Shown: positions 18,462 through 27,251 of the stretch, in pieces
Position numbering within the stretch: the stretch's first letter is position 1
Layout: each line of letters begins with the position of its first letter
Assembly: GCA_051000815.1 (NCBI GenBank)
Contig: JBPCNX010000084.1
Span: 38,604 to 102,603 of the forward strand
Origin: PSRF01 sp051000815
GTDB taxonomy: Bacteria; Acidobacteriota; Blastocatellia; Pyrinomonadales; Pyrinomonadaceae
DNA length: 64,000 bases
Direction of reading: 5' to 3'
Program-made: the position numbers and the translations under genes
Notes under the pieces: model-generated
What the model saw: the letters and a program-made list of their open reading frames with translations, nothing else
The model's database searches: none
What the model was told of the DNA's origin: nothing

Positions 18462-20087
18462 TTAACCTCGACGTCCTGCGGCCAGGGGCCGCCAGAGCGA
18501 CAAGATTCGTTTGCCGCTCGTGGTTTGGAGAATGCTCATCACTCCCATGTAGCCAAAGCCGAGAAAGAACAGCGATAAGAACGGGACTGTTCCCCACATA
18601 TGCAGGTGCACCGCGTACCAGATCGCCAGAGCGAAGTAGACCGCAAATCCCAGTTCCAGCAAGGGCAAGAATCCCCGCTTGCGTTTGTACTTCTTGGCCT
18701 TCCAGGTTTCGTCTGTGGCCTTCTCCACGCTGTACTTCGGCGTGCGCACAAATTCTGATTTCACTCCCAGCAGAGCCTCTAGCACTGCTTTGGCATTCGA
18801 AAACGCCAACCCAATACCCAGCGCCATGACCAGCGGCAGGTGAATCATCCGCGGGGAACGCTTCTCATCGAGATACCAAACAGCGGTACCGTAAAAAAGG
18901 AATACTGAGATTGACGAGAAGAATAGAAGCGGCAGGTCAAGGATCATGAGGTGATAAAACGGCTGATTGTAACGGACGAGCAGTAACGGAAACTGGAGAA
19001 AGCTCGCAACGATCATCAACGGGTAGCTGATGTTTCCGGTCAGGCGGAAGAACATTTCCAACTTCACCCGCAACGGCAGAGGCGCGCGCCAAATACGCGG
19101 GTAGAGTTTAATTCCCACCTGCATAACGCCTTTGGCCCAGCGGCGCTGCTGCGCTTTGAAGGCGTTTATCTCAACAGGAATCTCAGCGGGAGCATCTTCG
19201 TCAAGCAGGTAAACGAACTTCCAACCCATTAACTGCGCGCGAAAACTCAGGTCAGTGTCCTCAGTAAGCGTGTCGTGCTGCCAGCCACCACTCAAGGAAA
19301 TCGCCCGCCGGCGCCAAATTCCTGCCGTACCGTTAAAATTAAAGAAGCCGCCAGTACGATTGCGCGTGGTTTGCTCAACCACAAAATGCCCGTCCAGCAT
19401 GATGGTCTGCAGCTTAGTTAAGAGGTTGTAGGTACCGTTGATATGCGACCAGCGCATTTGCGCGCAGCCGACCATAGGATCGGTAAAGTAATCAACCAGC
19501 TTTCTGAGGCAATCAGCCTTCGGTACAAAATCGGCATCGAAGATAGCGAGGAGTTCACCCTTGGCCACCTTCAGTCCCGCCTCGAGCGCGCCGGCCTTAA
19601 ACCCGGTGCGATCGCTACGGTGAATGTAATGAATATCGAATCCCTGTTCGGCATACCTCCGGACAGTTTCTTCCGCAAGCTTAACTGTCTCGTCGGTTGA
19701 ATCGTCGAGTACCTGAATCTCGAACCTGTCCCGTGGGTAATCAATTTCCGTAACCGCTTTGACCAGTCGCTCGACCACATACATTTCGTTGAAGAGCGGA
19801 AGCTGCACAGTGATAAACGGCAGATCTGCTTCGCTGAACTTGTCTTTCGGTTGTGGAACAAATTTGCGATAGCGCCAGAAGTCAATTACCTGCTTCACGC
19901 GATAGCCGCCGTAGATCGCCAGCACTGTGAGGATCGTGAAATAGAGGATCAGGATCGTCCAATCAAAGGCATCGAGACGATATAAAGGACTGATATTCCC
20001 CCAGGTCTTATAAACCGATTCGCTGAAATACCGCTCAAACAGCTCAGTCGGCGTCGGACCAATGGGTTTGATCTCTTGAAACAACAT
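18462..20087 (-). CDS. Membrane family 2 glycosyltransferase (cellulose-synthase-like/CslA type)
   Basis: This 541-residue processive-type GT2 has one N-terminal membrane segment (about 43-62) and a cluster of four to five C-terminal ones (about 340-530). The catalytic signatures are in the expected order: DD at 128-129, DAD at 184-186, TEDTDL at 275-280 and QQRRW at 313-317. QxxRW marks enzymes that make beta-linked polymers such as mannans or glucans, or transfer sugar to lipids. The polymer cannot be named. Basic stretches near 450-480 (KKYKRKRG) suit a membrane-proximal cytosolic loop. It lies 50-70 bases upstream of the receptor gene on the same strand, so co-transcription is possible. 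Confidence 0.88.
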   Translation of the reverse strand: MLFQEIKPIGPTPTELFERYFSESVYKTWGNISPLYRLDAFDWTILILYFTILTVLAIYGGYRVKQVIDFWRYRKFVPQPKDKFSEADLPFITVQLPLFNEMYVVERLVKAVTEIDYPRDRFEIQVLDDSTDETVKLAEETVRRYAEQGFDIHYIHRSDRTGFKAGALEAGLKVAKGELLAIFDADFVPKADCLRKLVDYFTDPMVGCAQMRWSHINGTYNLLTKLQTIMLDGHFVVEQTTRNRTGGFFNFNGTAGIWRRRAISLSGGWQHDTLTEDTDLSFRAQLMGWKFVYLLDEDAPAEIPVEINAFKAQQRRWAKGVMQVGIKLYPRIWRAPLPLRVKLEMFFRLTGNISYPLMIVASFLQFPLLLVRYNQPFYHLMILDLPLLFFSSISVFLFYGTAVWYLDEKRSPRMIHLPLVMALGIGLAFSNAKAVLEALLGVKSEFVRTPKYSVEKATDETWKAKKYKRKRGFLPLLELGFAVYFALAIWYAVHLHMWGTVPFLSLFFLGFGYMGVMSILQTTSGKRILSLWRPLAAGRRG

Positions 20088-20345
20088 AATTTGTAGCTAT
20101 ATCGGCCACCGCGAAATTCCGGCAGGGGATTCTAACCTACGGGGCTCCTGATGAGAAATCGCGAGCACGTTATGGCGCGGTGGACACAAGTTCAGCACGG
20201 ATCACAACGCTAGCGATCGGGCCACGCAACCAAATCGGTATTCGACTTATCCAATGCTGAGTGTCGCCGCTTTTGAGTCGACGGTGGTGGGACTGCGCAA
20301 GTCCCCCAGGCGATCAAGACCTGCCCGAAGTCTATTTCGTGTCCG

Positions 20346-20894
20346 TCAGAGTGAACTCGTGAACCGTCTTTCGCTCGTCGATAGTGCCCACGAGCCCAGA
20401 CGCTGGCTCAATTCAGCCAGAGCAGGCATCACGTAGAAGACGGAAACTGACCCCAGGAGGGCCCCGGTCAGAAAGCGCGAGAGGTGAGTGTTCGTCCAGA
20501 TTCCTGCAAAGCCCAGTGCGAAGTCTATCGCTAAGGGAGTCGCTGCAATAAACAACCATTTCCGATCCGGGGTTCTGGTTTGCCGCAAAGAAATCAGCAA
20601 GGGATACAAGAGGGCCGCGGCAGCAAAACCGAAGTAGACGCCGGTGCAACGGGCACAAACGGCAAACTGCTGTCCGGCAATGTAGAAAGATCGTTCCGGT
20701 TCTTGATGGCAGAAATGGCTGAATGTTTGGTAGAGCGCGGCCGCCAGAAAGCCTTGTTGATTCGCTTGCCCCAACGGCGCCGCGATAATTAAACCAACGA
20801 ATAGCAAAGCACCACCGGCAACCACTGCCCACATCAAGAGTGGACGTCGATCAGGGACACACTGGGGAATGTAGTGTTCGGCAGGTGAGTACAT
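20346..20894 (-). CDS. DUF2085 family membrane protein
   Basis: The 182-residue protein has about four hydrophobic helices. It carries the family signature FCHQEPERSF followed by CARCTGVYFG, with conserved Cys and His residues near the membrane. The family's function is not established; the paired cysteines suggest metal or redox chemistry. The ATG start lies at the inner edge of a 7-base-word repeat. The 258 bases between this gene and the glycosyltransferase start (20088-20345) hold no obvious gene. Confidence 0.85.
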   Translation of the reverse strand: MYSPAEHYIPQCVPDRRPLLMWAVVAGGALLFVGLIIAAPLGQANQQGFLAAALYQTFSHFCHQEPERSFYIAGQQFAVCARCTGVYFGFAAAALLYPLLISLRQTRTPDRKWLFIAATPLAIDFALGFAGIWTNTHLSRFLTGALLGSVSVFYVMPALAELSQRLGSWALSTSERRFTSSL

Positions 20895-20896
20895 AA

Positions 20897-21015
20897 CTTG
20901 GAACTTGGAACTTGGAACTTTGTACTTGGTTCTTTGTTTCCGGGCCTTGCACTTGTCGAGAAGGAACCGGCGGGCTTCAGGGGCATCAACTTCAAAATAC
21001 CAAGTTCTAAGTACT
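20897..21015. repeat. Inverted arrays of 7-base words (AACTTGG type)
   Basis: Three tandem AACTTGG words begin at about 20899, drifting to AACTTTG and TACTTGG. After a loop of about 50 bases, the complementary side (about 20988-21015) carries CAACTTC, ACCAAGT and AAGTACT. The element fills the gap between glpX and the DUF2085 gene, both on the minus strand. Confidence 0.75.
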
Positions 21016-21024
21016 AAGCTCGGT

Positions 21025-22074
21025 TTAGAATCGTATCACCGTATCAGGCCCGCCTTCGATGTGCAGCGTATCGACGAAGCGAATGTGCCGCGATTCGGTG
21101 GTCATAACAACCGAGTGGGTCCGTTTGCCTGAGCCAAAGAATCTGACCCCTTTGAGTAATGCCCCATCCGTCACTCCGGTCGCGGCAAAGATTATTTTCT
21201 TGCCGGGCGCCAGATCGTTCGTGTCGTAAATCTTATTCGGATCGTTGATGCCCATTGACTGTAGCCGTTCCAACACGACTTCCCTCGCGGGAACTTTGTT
21301 TTTGTCGACCCCCAGACGCTCCGGATCAAAAATCAGACGTGCCTGAATCTCACCATTCAGGCATTTCATTGCCGCGGCAGTGATCACACCTTCGGGAGCG
21401 CCACCGATTCCCAGCAGCGCGTGAATATTCGTCCCAGCCACCGCGGCAGAGATTCCCGCTGACAAATCTCCGTCGCCAATCAAACGAATGCGCGCGCCCG
21501 CTTCGCGGACGTCCGTGATGAGTTTCTTATGACGCGAGCGATCCAGAACGATCACAGTCAGATCTTCGACGTCGCGTCCCAGGCGCCGCGCGATGTTCTT
21601 AAGGTTGTCTTTGACCGGCGCGTCTAAATCCACCACGCCTCTTGATGAAGGCCCGACAACAATCTTGTCCATATAAATGTCGGGCGCATTCAACAAACCC
21701 CCGCGTTCAGCCGCAGCCAGGACCGCAATGGCGTTGTTTGCTCCCAGTGCGCACAGGTTTGTTCCCTCGAGTGGGTCAACCGCAATATCCACTTCCGGGC
21801 ACGAGTCCGCCAACTCCTCTCCCACTCCAAATCCACCGCCAACTTCCTCGCCAATGTAGAGCATCGGGGCCTCGTCGCGCTCGCCCTCGCCAATCACAAT
21901 TCGACCGCGCATGGGCACAGTGTCCATTGTTTCGCGCATCGCTTCGACCGCCACGTGATCGGAGTATTTGCGATCGCCCTGACCCATCGTACGGGCGGAA
22001 GCAATTGCAGCCGCCTCGCAGACGCGCAGGAAATCCAGAGACAGTTCGCGATCTGTCCTAAGCTCGTGACCCAT
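21025..22074 (-). CDS. glpX: Fructose-1,6-bisphosphatase class II
   Basis: The 349-residue product is a GlpX-type phosphatase of gluconeogenesis, converting fructose 1,6-bisphosphate to fructose 6-phosphate. Metal- and phosphate-binding motifs are visible: GEGERDE (62-68) and DPLEGTN (100-106), with the later IGGAPEGV segment. The length is normal. An AGGAG site precedes the ATG. Together with ppsA, 640 bases away and divergently transcribed, it points to a gluconeogenic lifestyle. A complex palindrome lies in their shared upstream region. Confidence 0.95.
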   Translation of the reverse strand: MGHELRTDRELSLDFLRVCEAAAIASARTMGQGDRKYSDHVAVEAMRETMDTVPMRGRIVIGEGERDEAPMLYIGEEVGGGFGVGEELADSCPEVDIAVDPLEGTNLCALGANNAIAVLAAAERGGLLNAPDIYMDKIVVGPSSRGVVDLDAPVKDNLKNIARRLGRDVEDLTVIVLDRSRHKKLITDVREAGARIRLIGDGDLSAGISAAVAGTNIHALLGIGGAPEGVITAAAMKCLNGEIQARLIFDPERLGVDKNKVPAREVVLERLQSMGINDPNKIYDTNDLAPGKKIIFAATGVTDGALLKGVRFFGSGKRTHSVVMTTESRHIRFVDTLHIEGGPDTVIRF

Positions 22075-22223
22075 TTGCGTCGTTCTCCTGATTCGGAAAT
22101 TTGACCGCGAAACAGTTAGTGAACTTGCCGCTCGCAGACGAAGAAGTGCCTGGTCATACTAACAGACAGCGCGGGGGATTTGTAGCGGCTACGAGGTGCG
22201 CTACTGACGTAGTTGGGCAGGGA

Positions 22224-22504
22224 CTCAATATCAGAACCAGGAGCGGTAACGACCGGGTCCTTTCGATTGCCGATTGTCGATTGTCGATTGCGGATTGGGA
22301 TGCTTGCTAGAACAGAAGGGATCAGCCATTGATGAACACTGATTCCACGGATCAATAAATTGGCCGCCAAGAGGGACGCAATCCATTTTGCTGTGCTGTT
22401 ATCTGTCGGTCTCCGTGTTCATCTGTGGCTTCTCATCCAATCGGCAATTGGCAATCGCCAATTGAGGGGCCCGGTCCCTCCCGCTCCCGGTTCTGACATT
22501 GAAT
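22224..22504. repeat. Triple-nested palindromic element in the glpX-ppsA spacer
   Basis: The outermost arms are 36-base inverted repeats with few mismatches, starting TCAATATCAGAACC (22224-22260) and ending at 22504 with its complement. Immediately inside are 7-base words: GATTGCC, GATTGTC, GATTGTC, GATTGCG on the left, and NGGCAAT words on the right (about 22435-22466). Inside those, at about 22322-22434, is a weaker pair with ATTGATGAACACTG and GTGTTCATCTGTGGCT. No gene is present in 22075-22709; the ppsA ribosome site (GGAGG at about 22700) is at its end. Confidence 0.82.
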
Positions 22505-22709
22505 AGTGACGCAGCCCTTTGCTCAAACTGCACCCCTACCCGATGCTACCGAAAAGCTGGATAACGCCCGTGATTAGTTGTCTTAAGCATTTGGTGGCGA
22601 CGTTCTACATCTATAGCTTCTCTTTGTTAATCCAAACAATCTAGAATGAAGCGCAGCTGCAAGAGTTCTATCGTTCAAAAACCTGATTCGTAATCGTAGG
22701 AGGCAGCAG

Positions 22710-25208
22710 ATGGCAAAGACTTTCAAACCCCTCGTCCTCAACCTGAACGAAGTTGGCGCAGGCGATGTGGAACTGGTTGGCGGCAAGTGCGCCAGTCTGG
22801 GAGAACTCTTTCGCGCGCTCGTACCGCGCGGTGTTCGAGCGGTTGATGGTTTTGCGACTACCAGTGAATCCTACCGGCTGCTGCTGGAGACAAACGGCCT
22901 GGGCCAACGGCTGCGCGAGCTCATGAGTGGGCTGGACCACAATGACATCAGGGCGCTTAACAACGCCGGCAAGGAAGCCCGCGCTTTAATGCTCGATACA
23001 CCGCTGCCACAGAATGTTAACGACGCCATCCTCGGTGCGTACAGGCATCTCTGTCAGCGTCTCGAACGTACACCGGAAGTTGCCGTTCGCTCGTCAGCTA
23101 CAGCAGAAGATTTGCCAGACGCATCGTTCGCGGGACAACAGGACACGATTCTCAACGTGCGCGGTGAAGAGCAGTTAATCGAAGCTTGCCATCGCTGCTT
23201 CGCTTCTCTGTGGACGGATCGAGCCATTTCCTACCGTGCCGCGCGCGGTTTCGACCATTTTGAAGTTGCACTCTCGATCGGCGTCCAGCCGATGGTGCGT
23301 TCAGACCAGGCCTGCTCGGGCGTGATGTTCAGCCTGGATACAGAATCGGGCTTTCGCGACGTAGTGGTAATAAACGGCGCCTGGGGTCTGGGCGAAGCAA
23401 TCGTTCAGGGGATGGCCACTCCCGACGAGTGGGTTGTGTTCAAGCCAACACTCAAAACTGGTGCGCGGCCAATTGTCAGCCGGCGACTCGGCGGCAAGGA
23501 AGTGAAGATGGTTTACGGTCTCGACGGCCGCGGCACGCGCACGCGCGAGGTAGTCGAAGCACAGCGCAACCGGTTTGTACTGGGCGACTACGAGGTGCTC
23601 GAGCTTGCGCGCTGGGCCTGCATCATCGAAGAACATTATTCGGGACTGGCGGGAAAGCACGCGCCAATGGACATCGAGTGGGCCAAGGATGGTTACACCG
23701 GTGAACTTTTTATTCTGCAGGCGCGACCAGAAACGGTTCACGCCAGCAATCGCGAGAACTACATCGAAACCTACCGGCTCACCGGAGATCACGGTGCACC
23801 ACTTGTTTCAGGAATCGCCGTGGGTGAAAAAATCACTCACGGTCGCGTGCATGTTTTGAAAGATCCCGATCATCTTACTGACTTCAAAGCGGGCGATGTG
23901 TTAGTGACGTCAATGACCGATCCTGCCTGGGAACCGATCATGAAGAAGGCCGCGGCCATCGTCACCGATCGCGGCGGTCGCACCTGCCACAGCGCAATCA
24001 TCAGCCGCGAGCTGGGACTTCCCTGCATTGTAGGCACGGGAAACGCGACACAGCTGTTGCAGAGCGCGACTGACGTTACCGTCTCGTGTTCTGAAGGCGC
24101 TCACGGCAATATCTATGAAGGGTTGATTGAGTTTGCGGTTGACCGGCGTGTGGTTGGCGATGAAGCGCGTCCGCGCACGCAGGTGATGATGAACGTTGGC
24201 GATCCGGATCATGCGTTCGCCGTGGCTTCACTGCCTAACGACGGTGTAGGTCTTGCGCGACTCGAATTCATCATTAACAACCACATCGGCATCCATCCGA
24301 TGGCGCTGGTCCGTTATCCGGCTTTGGAGAGTACCGATGTCGTGAAAGAGATTGCCCGCCGCATTGGCGAGGAAGATCCTCGTGAGTTTTTCATCCGCCG
24401 GTTGTCCGAGGGAATTGCACGTATTGCGGCGGCGTTTTATCCGAAGCCCGTCATCGTCAGAATGTCGGACTTCAAATCCAACGAGTATGCCATGCTGATT
24501 GGCGGCGAGGAGTTTGAGCCGACCGAAGAAAACCCGATGCTGGGTTTCCGTGGCGCTTCGCGTTATTACGACGATCGGTATCGCGAGGGCTTCGAGTTGG
24601 AATGCCTCGCGATGCAGCGCGTACGCGACGACATGGGTCTGGTAAACGTAAAAGCAATGATCCCGTTCTGTCGCACGGTTGCGGAAGCAGAACGAGTGGT
24701 AGCGCTGATGGCCGAATTTGGCTTGCAGCAAGGGCAGCACGAACTGGAGATCTACGCGATGTGCGAGCTGCCGGCGAATGTGATCTACGCCGATGAGTTC
24801 CTGCGCGTCTTTGACGGTTATTCAATTGGCTCTAACGATCTGACTCAACTAACACTTGGCCTGGATCGTGATTCGGAAATGGTTGCTCATCTCTTTGATG
24901 AGCGGGATGGTGCAGTTGAAAAGATGGTTACTATCGCGATTGAAGCCGCTCATCGCGCCGGTAAGAAGATCGGCATTTGCGGACAGGCGCCTTCGGACTA
25001 TCCGGAGTTTGCGCGCTTCCTGGTGGAGAAAGGGATTACATCAATTTCGCTTAACCCCGATACCGTGCTGCAAACCACCCATGTGATACTCGAAGCCGAG
25101 GCCAAACTCAAGACAACCCAGCCGGCAGCACCCAGGGTCAGACCACGATCGTTGGACAATGAAGGTTCGATCCAACCCGTCGCCTTCAGCGAAACGGGTG
25201 TGAACTAG
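22710..25208 (+). CDS. ppsA: Phosphoenolpyruvate synthase
   Basis: PEP synthase makes phosphoenolpyruvate from pyruvate and ATP. The 832 residues show all three parts. The N-terminal ATP-grasp domain has VRSSATAEDLPDASFAG near 126-142. The swivelling domain has the phospho-accepting His427 in GGRTCHSAI. The C-terminal TIM barrel has the GSNDLTQLTLGLDRD segment and the catalytic Cys757 in GICGQAPSD. The start has a good GGAGG site. It is divergent from glpX, fitting a shared gluconeogenic role, with a nested palindrome between them. A different palindrome begins eight bases after the stop. Confidence 0.95.
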   Translation: MAKTFKPLVLNLNEVGAGDVELVGGKCASLGELFRALVPRGVRAVDGFATTSESYRLLLETNGLGQRLRELMSGLDHNDIRALNNAGKEARALMLDTPLPQNVNDAILGAYRHLCQRLERTPEVAVRSSATAEDLPDASFAGQQDTILNVRGEEQLIEACHRCFASLWTDRAISYRAARGFDHFEVALSIGVQPMVRSDQACSGVMFSLDTESGFRDVVVINGAWGLGEAIVQGMATPDEWVVFKPTLKTGARPIVSRRLGGKEVKMVYGLDGRGTRTREVVEAQRNRFVLGDYEVLELARWACIIEEHYSGLAGKHAPMDIEWAKDGYTGELFILQARPETVHASNRENYIETYRLTGDHGAPLVSGIAVGEKITHGRVHVLKDPDHLTDFKAGDVLVTSMTDPAWEPIMKKAAAIVTDRGGRTCHSAIISRELGLPCIVGTGNATQLLQSATDVTVSCSEGAHGNIYEGLIEFAVDRRVVGDEARPRTQVMMNVGDPDHAFAVASLPNDGVGLARLEFIINNHIGIHPMALVRYPALESTDVVKEIARRIGEEDPREFFIRRLSEGIARIAAAFYPKPVIVRMSDFKSNEYAMLIGGEEFEPTEENPMLGFRGASRYYDDRYREGFELECLAMQRVRDDMGLVNVKAMIPFCRTVAEAERVVALMAEFGLQQGQHELEIYAMCELPANVIYADEFLRVFDGYSIGSNDLTQLTLGLDRDSEMVAHLFDERDGAVEKMVTIAIEAAHRAGKKIGICGQAPSDYPEFARFLVEKGITSISLNPDTVLQTTHVILEAEAKLKTTQPAAPRVRPRSLDNEGSIQPVAFSETGVN

Positions 25209-25215
25209 GCAGGTC

Positions 25216-25319
25216 TTTGGAGTGCGCCGGCAGAGCGAAGCGGCGACGGCGCTTTGGATTTGGCAACCAATCAGTGAACTCAAAGCGGTGTCGCGCTGCG
25301 CTTGCCACCGCACTCCAAA
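25216..25319. repeat. Palindrome with TTTGGAGTGCG ends
   Basis: Two arms of about 40 bases are inverted: 25216-25257 and 25281-25319. Each outer end reads TTTGGAGTGCG toward the centre, and each inner end carries GCTTTG. The loop is about 23 bases. It lies directly after ppsA and may end its transcript; there is no T tract. Confidence 0.75.
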
Positions 25320-25410
25320 TGAAACTGGCAGTCCTTGCATCCAGCCTGCTTTCGGGGCAACATGCTTTTTTGACGAGTTCAAATCCTCATAACGCCCTGG
25401 AGAAACCTGT

Positions 25411-25839
25411 ATGGCCACCCTGTTGATCGTCGATGACGATAACAACATCCGCGAGACCCTTCGTGACCTCCTCGGAGACACTCATGAATGTCATACGGCG
25501 GACCGTGCCGAACAGGCTTTGGCTTACCTGGAACTGGAAACCTACGATGTTGTGCTCACCGACATCGCGATGCCCGGACTGACGGGCCACGACATACTCA
25601 GGCGTATTCAACAGGAGCATTTCACGACGCCGGTGATCGTTATCTCTGGAAACTCTGAAGATGAAGCCGCGAAAGAATTACTGTCGATGGGAGCGTTCGC
25701 CTTCATTGCCAAACCCTTCAAGTTGGAAAGCGTCGAGACCGCCGTGGTGCGCGCCATCGCGCGCAATCAGGAACTAACAGAAGCTGCGCGCAAATCGCGA
25801 GAGTCGGACATTGCCGAGCCGACCAACTCTGCATCTTAG
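25411..25839 (+). CDS. Single-domain response regulator (CheY-like receiver)
   Basis: The 142-residue receiver domain has the full active site: an acidic cluster at residues 8-10, phospho-acceptor Asp51 in DIAMPG, Ser79 and Lys101 in AKPF. No DNA-binding or enzymatic output domain follows; the last 20 residues are charged and Ser-rich. Such solo receivers act by binding a partner protein or as phosphate relays. No kinase gene adjoins it. The ATG lies about eight bases after GGAG. The 202-base gap to ppsA is largely a palindrome. Confidence 0.9.
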   Translation: MATLLIVDDDNNIRETLRDLLGDTHECHTADRAEQALAYLELETYDVVLTDIAMPGLTGHDILRRIQQEHFTTPVIVISGNSEDEAAKELLSMGAFAFIAKPFKLESVETAVVRAIARNQELTEAARKSRESDIAEPTNSAS

Positions 25840-26010
25840 TTGAGTCAACGAATCCGATTCCTTTGCGATTCCTGGTTAACTTTTGAAGGGAAGCTGGATC
25901 GATTCATCTCAGTAAGAATAATCCAACAAGACAAACTTAGAAGATCGTGCTGTCTTTGCGAAACCCGCTTCTCGATATGGGTGTAGTTTGGACAAGTCTC
26001 GGAGGTACCT

Positions 26011-26145
26011 TCAATTTCAGAACCCAGACTGGTCGGGGTAGCGACCGGTCTTGTGGCGTGACCGTGGACTAACGATGAATCTAGCTTCTTACTACTTTAC
26101 GCTGCACCACCGACCCGGTCGCTAACGCTCTCGGTTCTGTATTGA
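26011..26145. repeat. Palindrome of the TCAAT-TCAGAACC family
   Basis: The left arm (26011-26050) begins TCAATTTCAGAACC and contains TAGCGACCGG. The right arm (26112-26145) is its inverted counterpart, ending in CGGTTCTG then TATTGA. The outer arms match those of the element at 22224-22504, but the interior is different and carries no 7-base words. The rest of the 655-base spacer 25840-26494 has no convincing gene. Confidence 0.75.
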
Positions 26146-26400
26146 ATGATCAACTAAATTACCCTCGGCGGTCCGGCAGTGGGAGTTGTCGCCACTGAAG
26201 CTGCTATTGGCTATGTGGTTCGCCGGCGGGTTCACTCAATTCCGTCGCGCGATGGAGACGGTTTTCAATCGCATTTTCGAAAACGAAATAGGTCGGATTT
26301 GAGTTCTAGTCCATAGCAGAGCCTGGAGTTTACTGGCCTTTGCTGGAGAAAGAGGCGAGTCTTGTTGACCAAGAGACGTCTCGCAAAGGACCTAAAGTGC

Positions 26401-26429
26401 TTGACACGTCGTATTGTCTAGCATAACCT
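26401..26429 (+). promoter_or_regulatory. Possible promoter for the 26495 gene
   Basis: A perfect -35 TTGACA (26401-26406) is followed after 17 bases by TAACCT (26424-26429), a weak -10. Transcription would begin about 60 bases before the ATG at 26495. Confidence 0.4.
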
Positions 26430-26494
26430 TCGGCTCTCTCCTAAAAAGGTTTATTGATAGTTAACCTTGAACCCTGCCCACAAAGGGGACTGCA

Positions 26495-27244
26495 ATGTTT
26501 CGACGCCTTTCTAGTCTCGCTCGTGTTTCTGCATTCCCCGCGGCATTGGTCCTAACCCTGGTTACTTTGACGGCATTAGCAGCGTTGCGAACTCAAAATG
26601 ACCTGAAACAAGAACCCTTTGATGAATCGCAATTTCCAATAGTCGAGGAATCTAGCCCCAGACCATTAGATGCAAAGGAGATTGCAAAAAGGCAGCTCAA
26701 GGCGCCGCGGTTCCGAATGGCCATTCCCGTAAGTTCAAATCCAAACTTCAAAGTAGCAGCGTCCATTCAACATTGGCCGGCGGATTTTTCAGCCATTCCG
26801 ATTTCTCAAAGCCAGACAATCATTGTCGGGGTCATCTCTGATGCGAGAGCTTATGTCTCCGAGGACAAGCGAGCTGTTTATTCCGAATTTACTATTAACA
26901 CCGCGAAGGTCATCAAAGATACCTGCAATCTAGCCGAGGTGAATTCAACACTTACCGCAACGCGATACGGAGGCCGCGTAAGGTTCCCAGACGGTAGTAC
27001 TCAGTTAGTATTTAGATCCGGTTTGGGGATGCCGAGAGTGGGTCGGCGGTATTTACTTTTCCTTAAGCAGACAGATACTGATTATGATCTGCTCACAGGA
27101 TACGAGCTTCGGGCTGGAAAGGTCTTTCCTTTAGACGAAGGTACTCCAAATTTTGGCCGCTACCACAATATAGGCGAAGCGGATTTTATCAAAGAGGTGG
27201 AACAAAGCATCGCTAGTTTCTCTAACGCAACTACGAACCAATGA
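26495..27244 (+). CDS. Exported protein of unknown function
   Basis: I do not recognise a family. The 249 residues start with a signal peptide (hydrophobic about 13-32, positively charged start). A soluble region follows, with beta-rich segments such as QTIIVGVISDARAYVSEDKRAVYSEF, broadly reminiscent of small beta-barrel folds. GRRYLLFLKQTDTDYDLLTGYELRAGKVFPL near 184-215 looks like a compact beta domain. The coding sequence is visibly more AT-rich than most neighbours, and 650 bases of gene-poor repeat DNA precede it, so acquisition by transfer is possible. Its stop is eight bases before the start of the next exported protein, suggesting one transcript. Confidence 0.65.
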   Translation: MFRRLSSLARVSAFPAALVLTLVTLTALAALRTQNDLKQEPFDESQFPIVEESSPRPLDAKEIAKRQLKAPRFRMAIPVSSNPNFKVAASIQHWPADFSAIPISQSQTIIVGVISDARAYVSEDKRAVYSEFTINTAKVIKDTCNLAEVNSTLTATRYGGRVRFPDGSTQLVFRSGLGMPRVGRRYLLFLKQTDTDYDLLTGYELRAGKVFPLDEGTPNFGRYHNIGEADFIKEVEQSIASFSNATTNQ

Positions 27245-27251
27245 AGGGCCA

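Noticed and set aside
26161..26300. A possible transposase fragment (frame reading RQWELSPLKLLLAMWF)
   Set aside because: About 40 codons weakly resemble IS1595-type sequence, but there is no start, catalytic motif or terminal repeat, so I do not annotate it.
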